DNA from: a bacterium
GTDB lineage: Bacteria; AUK180
Direction: 5' to 3'
DNA length: 17,098 bases
NCBI GenBank assembly: GCA_030622125.1
Contig: JAUXGM010000034.1
Span: 1-17,098 of the forward strand
The notes beneath the pieces are model-generated. The model ran no database searches. It saw only the letters and a program-made list of their open reading frames with translations, and was not told where the DNA came from. The stretch's first letter is position 1, and every line of letters begins with the position of its first letter. Shown piece after piece: positions 13,329 through 17,098 of the stretch. Both the position numbers and the translations under genes were made by a program.

Positions 13329-13813
13329 GCCTTCCATATTTCTATTAGTCTATCGCTATCTTTGTAGATATTAAAAAACAACTTGCTGATCTTTTTTAAA
13401 TTACTTTGATTTGTCCTTTTATCTTTGTATAAATATTTTTCTAAATTTTGTGCCACCCTGCCGAATTCTTCTACATTTGAAAGTGCTCTTTTTAATATAA
13501 AGTCTCCCGGCAAAAATGGAAGTTCTTCTTTTATTTTTTTTAGATTTCCCGAATAATTAAGGAGGATATATCCATTTTTAAGAAGATCAATGTTATCATA
13601 AGGTTCTTTTAAAAATTTGGAAAAATATTTTTTCAATTCCACATCTTTTTTGTAGAATGTTACTATTTGCCTAATTCCCGGAATAGGAATATAAGGTGTA
13701 GAAATATTCTGATGTGCTATAATATAAAGAAAGAAATTTTTAACGCCAAGAGAGAGAGTATCAACAATATCAATGATCTCCGGAGCCATTAAAAAAAAAG
13801 AGTCCGATTTCAT
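13325..13813 (-). CDS. Hypothetical protein, 162 residues
   Basis: I do not recognise this protein. It has no signal peptide, no convincing membrane segment and few cysteines. It is rich in Lys, Leu, Ile and aromatic residues, with a moderately hydrophobic part at 20-34 (SLGVKNFFLYIIAHQ) and a likely helical C-terminal half (from about 103 on). Position supports it as a real gene: its start forms TAATG with the stop of the rhamnose-epimerase-like gene, and its stop overlaps the next lipoprotein gene. A run of nine T's in the sense strand (13791-13799) lies five codons into the gene, just before an internal ATG (Met9, MAPEIIDIV) that could be an alternative start. The role may be tied to the nucleotide-sugar enzymes or to the lipoprotein; the sequence does not decide. 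Confidence 0.75.
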   Translation of the reverse strand: MKSDSFFLMAPEIIDIVDTLSLGVKNFFLYIIAHQNISTPYIPIPGIRQIVTFYKKDVELKKYFSKFLKEPYDNIDLLKNGYILLNYSGNLKKIKEELPFLPGDFILKRALSNVEEFGRVAQNLEKYLYKDKRTNQSNLKKISKLFFNIYKDSDRLIEIWKA

Positions 13814-14934
13814 TAAACCAACCCTTTCATCTTTAATTCTTTTTCTACTTTTGCGAAATTATCTGCTGATTCTTGTGTTGAAAGCCATTCAATATAATCC
13901 AATAATCCATTTTTTAATCTTATTTTCGGTTTGAATCCGAGCAGTTTTTTGGCAAGCGTAATATCGGCAAAACAATGTCTGATATCACCATTTCTAAATC
14001 TGTTCGTTATGGTAATATCTCCATCTTTCAGGATATGTTGCTGCATAATAGATGCGATCATTTTAACGGATGTTGCGATACCCGTTCCTAAATTTATTGA
14101 TTTGCCATTTGCTTTATCATCTTTCATTGCGAGTAAAATCCCACGAACGAGATCGGAAACATTTATAAAGTCCCTCGTCTGATTTCCATCTTCATAAATT
14201 ACCGGCGAATGATTATTTAATAAACGCGATGCAAATATTGCAAGGACACCCGTATAGGGATTAGATAGCGATTGTCGGCTACCGTAAACATTAAAAAAAC
14301 GCAAGGCAACGGTAGGAATATTGTATGCTTTTCCAATAATATGAACCATCTCTTCCTGATCTCTTTTTGTTACAGCATATATTGATGTCGGATAAAGCGG
14401 TTTATCTTCCGATGTAGCAATTGGAACAAGATTTTTTCCACAGGACGGACATTTGTAATCCCAATTGCCGGTAGATAATTGTTTTTCAGTTCTTATCTGC
14501 GGGTTAAAAACCCCGTCTTTACTGCAATAATATTTTCCTTCACCGTAGATGGACATTGATGATGCTACAAGTATTTTCTTAATCTTATGGCAATGAGATG
14601 AAAGGTATTCAAGTATAGAAGCGGTAGCATAAGTATTCCCCTTTATATACTTTTTTATTTGATACATAGACTGCCCGACACCGACAGAAGCGGCAAGGTG
14701 AATTAATATATCTGTTTTTGGAATATATTTTTTTAGGACATCTTTTTTTTCACATTTATCAAAGATATATTTTGCTTTTTTGTTTAGATAAGATGGCTTT
14801 TTCCCGCGATGGACCTGTTTTTCTAATGAATCGACAACGATCACCTGATAACCTTTTTCGATAAGAAGATCTACAAGATGTGAACCGATAAAACCGGCGC
14901 CGCCCGTTACCGTAACCCTCATATTATTCGCCAT
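13813..14934 (-). CDS. dTDP-L-rhamnose 4-epimerase-like extended SDR with Cys-rich insertion
   Basis: A 373-residue extended short-chain dehydrogenase. The NAD-binding GGAGFIG is at 11-17, Ser125/Ser126 lie in VASSMSIYGEG, and catalytic Tyr186-x3-Lys190 is in SIYAVTK. The stretches HLAASVGVGQSMYQI (79-93) and RQSLSNPYTGVLAIFASRLL (220-239) are characteristic of the dTDP-L-rhamnose 4-epimerase group (making dTDP-6-deoxy-L-talose), which is the best call. Exact substrate is inferred. Between strand and active site it carries an insertion of about 35 residues with Cys137, Cys162 and Cys165 (YYCSKDG, then YKCPSCGKNL), resembling a small zinc-ribbon; a fourth ligand is not clear. The start at 14934 overlaps the upstream gene by 11 bp. 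Met5 (14922), placed like the starts of the other two SDRs and one base after the upstream stop, is equally plausible. Confidence 0.85.
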   Translation of the reverse strand: MANNMRVTVTGGAGFIGSHLVDLLIEKGYQVIVVDSLEKQVHRGKKPSYLNKKAKYIFDKCEKKDVLKKYIPKTDILIHLAASVGVGQSMYQIKKYIKGNTYATASILEYLSSHCHKIKKILVASSMSIYGEGKYYCSKDGVFNPQIRTEKQLSTGNWDYKCPSCGKNLVPIATSEDKPLYPTSIYAVTKRDQEEMVHIIGKAYNIPTVALRFFNVYGSRQSLSNPYTGVLAIFASRLLNNHSPVIYEDGNQTRDFINVSDLVRGILLAMKDDKANGKSINLGTGIATSVKMIASIMQQHILKDGDITITNRFRNGDIRHCFADITLAKKLLGFKPKIRLKNGLLDYIEWLSTQESADNFAKVEKELKMKGLV

Positions 14935-15889
14935 TCTTTTGGTATTCTATGATATCCTCTATTATCTCTTTTAGATACAACTTCGGTTCCCAGTTAGCAT
15001 ATTTTTTAATTTTAGTTATATCGGGCACCCTTCTTCTCATATCTTCGAAATTGCTTCCCATTGCCTTTTCATAAGGTATGTGTTCAATTGTGGAATTTGA
15101 ATTCGTCATCTTTCTGATTATTGCAGCAAGATCATTTATAGAATGTTCATCAGGGTTACCGATATTAAATATCTGCCCCTCACATTTTTTCTCATTCATT
15201 ACAATCTCAATTGCTTTTATTACATCATCAATATGCGTAAAGCAACGTGTTTGTTCACCATCTCCGTATATTGTTATCGGTTTTCCCAGAAGAGCTTGTT
15301 TTACGAACCTCGGTACTACCATCCCGTAATCACCTACCTGTCCGGGACCCGTAGTATTAAATAACCTAATAATTGTAAGCGGTAATTTTTTTTCGTGATA
15401 GTATGCCAATCCCAAAAATTCGTCAAGTGCTTTTGTATTGGAATAACTCCATCTTGATATCGTTGTACTCCCCAATATCCTATCATCCGTTTCTATCAAA
15501 GCATCTTTTTCGTTTTTCCCATATATCTCGGAGGTAGATGTAATTAAAACCTTTTTATTATATCTATGTGCAAGTTTCAAAACATTTTCCGTGCCTTGAA
15601 CATTGATCTCTATTGATTTTAAGGGATTATTTATAACATATTCCACTCCGACCGATGCGGCAAGGTGAAAAATTGCATCAACTTTTTGTATCGTTTGCTC
15701 CAAGATCTCAATATTCAAAATAGAATCAAGTATAAATTTAAAATTCTTATTCTGCTCGAGATCTTTTATGTTTTCAAAAAATCCGGTTGAAAGATCATCA
15801 ATAACAAATATCTCATGCCCTTTTTTTAACAGAAACCTTGAAAGATTTGAACCGATAAAACCTGCACCGCCTGTAATTAAATATCTCAT
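14924..15889 (-). CDS. NAD-dependent nucleotide-sugar epimerase/decarboxylase (GalE/UXS-like)
   Basis: A 321-residue extended SDR. It has GGAGFIG at 7-13, an acidic NAD-ribose ligand in VIDDLS (29-34), TSTSEIYG at 117-124 and the catalytic Tyr149-x3-Lys153 in WSYSNTKALDEFL. Substrate-side motifs are RLFNTTGPGQ (175-184), YGMVVPRFVKQAL (188-200) and IYGDGEQTRCFTHIDDV (207-223). The latter resemble UDP-glucose 4-epimerases and UDP-glucuronate decarboxylases, and I cannot decide between them. It acts in the cytoplasm on a nucleotide sugar, probably feeding surface polysaccharide. Its ATG overlaps the stop of the CDP-paratose-epimerase-like gene (ATGA), so it is the second gene of the unit. Confidence 0.87.
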   Translation of the reverse strand: MRYLITGGAGFIGSNLSRFLLKKGHEIFVIDDLSTGFFENIKDLEQNKNFKFILDSILNIEILEQTIQKVDAIFHLAASVGVEYVINNPLKSIEINVQGTENVLKLAHRYNKKVLITSTSEIYGKNEKDALIETDDRILGSTTISRWSYSNTKALDEFLGLAYYHEKKLPLTIIRLFNTTGPGQVGDYGMVVPRFVKQALLGKPITIYGDGEQTRCFTHIDDVIKAIEIVMNEKKCEGQIFNIGNPDEHSINDLAAIIRKMTNSNSTIEHIPYEKAMGSNFEDMRRRVPDITKIKKYANWEPKLYLKEIIEDIIEYQKNGE

Positions 15890-16905
15890 ATTATCTCCTT
15901 ATTATTTTTAACCCATTCATTTAATTTTTCAATTCCTTTTTCTACATTGTAGCTGGGAGACCATCCCAATATTTTTTCTGCCCTGGAAATATCGGATATA
16001 TAAACCCTTTGATCACCGGGACGCCAGTTCTCGAATTGATGTTCTATCTTGTGCCCGACAAGATCTTTCAATATATCAATAAATTCTAATAATGATATGA
16101 CATTATCACTGCCTCCGCCGATATTGAATGCCTGCCCTTTGACCTTATCTATGCCTTCAATTGCTTTTTCATAACAGTTCACAAGATCCTTCACATAGAG
16201 AACATCTCTAACTTGAAGTCCATCGCCGTAGATCGTTAACGGTTTGTTATTTACAGCAGAGATCAAAAAATGGGCGACCCACCCCTGATCCTCATTCCCA
16301 AATTGGTGGTCACCGTAAATACAGGATTGCCTGAATACAACCGTCCTAAAACCATAGATCCGTGCATAATCAATAAAATATTGATCACCGGTTCCTTTTG
16401 AACAACCATACGGAGAGTGAAAATCAAGTCCGAATTTTTCGGATATTCCATTCGGATAATCACGATAACCGTAATGCTTGCTGTCCTTCTTTTCAACAAC
16501 AACCTCTTCCATTCCGCCATAAACCTTATTTGTTGAAGAGTAAAGCATTATAGGACTTTGATCTGTAACCCTTGCACCTTCAAGAATATTAAAAGCACCA
16601 AGTGCATTTATCTCAAAATCACTTCTTGGGTCGGTTACGGATGTTGTTACGGCAACCTGTGCAGCAAGATGAAAAACAATATCAAAATTATTTTTTTCAA
16701 AGATCTTTTTAACTGTTTTCCAATTTGTAATACTGCCCTTTATAAATTTAAGTCCCTCTATTTTTTTCTTTAAAAATCTAAGATTTTTTTCCGTTCCTTT
16801 TCTTGATAGATTGTCAAGAATTATTATTTCCGCCCCTTTTTCTGCAAAATGTTCACAAACATTTGTTCCTATAAAACCGGCACCGCCGGTTACAAGTATC
16901 TTCAT
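15886..16905 (-). CDS. CDP-paratose 2-epimerase-like enzyme (CDP-tyvelose-forming type)
   Basis: A 339-residue extended SDR whose motifs fit CDP-paratose 2-epimerase (TyvE/RfbE): GGAGFIG at 7-13, SSTNKVYGG at 123-131, DFHSPYGCSKGTGDQYFIDY at 161-180 with catalytic Tyr166-x3-Lys170, SCIYGDHQFGNEDQGWVAHF at 194-213, and IYGDGLQVRDVLYVKDLV at 225-242. The known reaction epimerises C2 of CDP-paratose to CDP-tyvelose, a 3,6-dideoxyhexose of O-antigens. The earlier enzymes of that route are not in this window, so the true substrate could be another nucleotide sugar. The ATG has a well-placed GAGG ribosome binding site and lies about 20 bp below a strong promoter, making it the lead gene of the six-gene unit. 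The stop overlaps the next SDR by 4 bp. Confidence 0.87.
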   Translation of the reverse strand: MKILVTGGAGFIGTNVCEHFAEKGAEIIILDNLSRKGTEKNLRFLKKKIEGLKFIKGSITNWKTVKKIFEKNNFDIVFHLAAQVAVTTSVTDPRSDFEINALGAFNILEGARVTDQSPIMLYSSTNKVYGGMEEVVVEKKDSKHYGYRDYPNGISEKFGLDFHSPYGCSKGTGDQYFIDYARIYGFRTVVFRQSCIYGDHQFGNEDQGWVAHFLISAVNNKPLTIYGDGLQVRDVLYVKDLVNCYEKAIEGIDKVKGQAFNIGGGSDNVISLLEFIDILKDLVGHKIEHQFENWRPGDQRVYISDISRAEKILGWSPSYNVEKGIEKLNEWVKNNKEII

Positions 16906-16931
16906 ATTTACCTCAATAAAAATAATTTTTT

Positions 16932-16960
16932 ATTATATCTTTTTTTTCTGCTTTTTTCAA
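16932..16960 (-). promoter_or_regulatory. Sigma70-type promoter of the SDR operon
   Basis: On the minus strand TTGAAA (16960-16955), a 17-bp A-rich spacer and TATAAT (16937-16932) give an almost consensus promoter. The predicted start near 16925 leaves a leader of about 20 bases containing the GAGG ribosome binding site of the gene starting at 16905. Confidence 0.65.
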
Positions 16961-16985
16961 ATTTCAACACAAAAAACTAACATAT

Positions 16986-17014
16986 TTGATTTATTTAAAA
17001 GTATCTGCTAAAAT
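16986..17014 (+). promoter_or_regulatory. Sigma70-type promoter of the guaA-like gene
   Basis: TTGATT (16986-16991), a 17-bp spacer ending in TGC (an extended -10 element) and TAAAAT (17009-17014). The predicted start near 17021 leaves a leader of about 18 bases. This promoter is divergent from the SDR-operon promoter, with the two -35 boxes about 25 bp apart. Confidence 0.55.
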
Positions 17015-17038
17015 AAATTTAGGTGGAGTTGCTTAGTT

Positions 17039-17098
17039 ATGCAAGAATATATTTTAATTATTGATTATGGTTCTCAATATACTCAATTGATATCCAAG
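17039..17098 (+). CDS. guaA: GMP synthase, N-terminal fragment (cut by window edge)
   Basis: Twenty codons read MQEYILIIDYGSQYTQLISK, closely matching the start of GMP synthase (typically ILILDFGSQYTQLIARR). That is the first beta strand and glycine-rich start of the class I glutamine amidotransferase domain. The enzyme makes GMP from XMP, ATP and glutamine in the cytoplasm. The remaining roughly 490 residues, including the catalytic Cys-His-Glu triad and the ATP-pyrophosphatase domain, lie outside the window. A GGTGGAG ribosome binding site lies 10 bp upstream, slightly far but acceptable. This housekeeping gene marks the edge of the accessory region. Confidence 0.85.
   Translation, partial: MQEYILIIDYGSQYTQLISK

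Overview
The window is AT-rich DNA from a double-membraned bacterium. It encodes two lipoproteins with clear lipoboxes and a very long exported repeat protein ending in FlgD-like / type-IX-style C-terminal modules. Such tails are common in the FCB group and in several uncultured phyla such as Cloacimonadota and Elusimicrobiota, but I cannot name the species or phylum from sequence alone. Nearly all genes lie on the minus strand; only the first 20 codons of a guaA-like gene at the right edge run on the plus strand.

Right to left along the minus strand, there are two transcription units and a small tail. (1) Positions 16905 to 11615 form a gap-free six-gene unit behind a good sigma70-type promoter. 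It encodes three extended-SDR nucleotide-sugar enzymes (CDP-paratose 2-epimerase-like, a GalE/UXS-like epimerase or decarboxylase, and a dTDP-L-rhamnose 4-epimerase-like enzyme with a Cys-rich insertion), an unrecognised 162-residue protein, a small lipoprotein and a DUF401-family membrane permease. Most junctions are ATGA, TAATG or short overlaps. (2) After a 170-bp AT-rich gap, a second unit starts at 11444 behind a near-consensus promoter placed so close to the ATG that the message may be leaderless. It encodes a SPOR-like membrane/periplasmic protein, a lipoprotein with an Ig/PKD-like and a right-handed beta-helix domain, and a 2864-residue secreted giant. These reading frames overlap by 28 and 40 bp. 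(3) Only 21 bp after the giant, and in the same direction, come an MNT nucleotidyltransferase and a HEPN protein, a toxin-antitoxin-type pair whose frames overlap by 4 bp. The leftmost 236 bp hold no convincing gene. They carry two arrays of 7-bp tandem repeats and an imperfect direct repeat.

The centrepiece is the giant protein. It has a signal peptide, an N-terminal region and a Cna-B/carboxypeptidase-regulatory-like domain, then ten Asp-rich repeats with a DxDxN core, spaced about 114 to 121 residues apart and interrupted once by a roughly 260-residue island. Seven DUF11-type repeats spaced 118 to 120 residues follow, and then two C-terminal modules. Together with its two exported operon partners it looks like a surface fibre or envelope-structure system. 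This is an inference from layout; no experimental function is known to me. The sugar-nucleotide operon may supply unusual deoxysugars for surface glycan, but no glycosyltransferase lies in the window.
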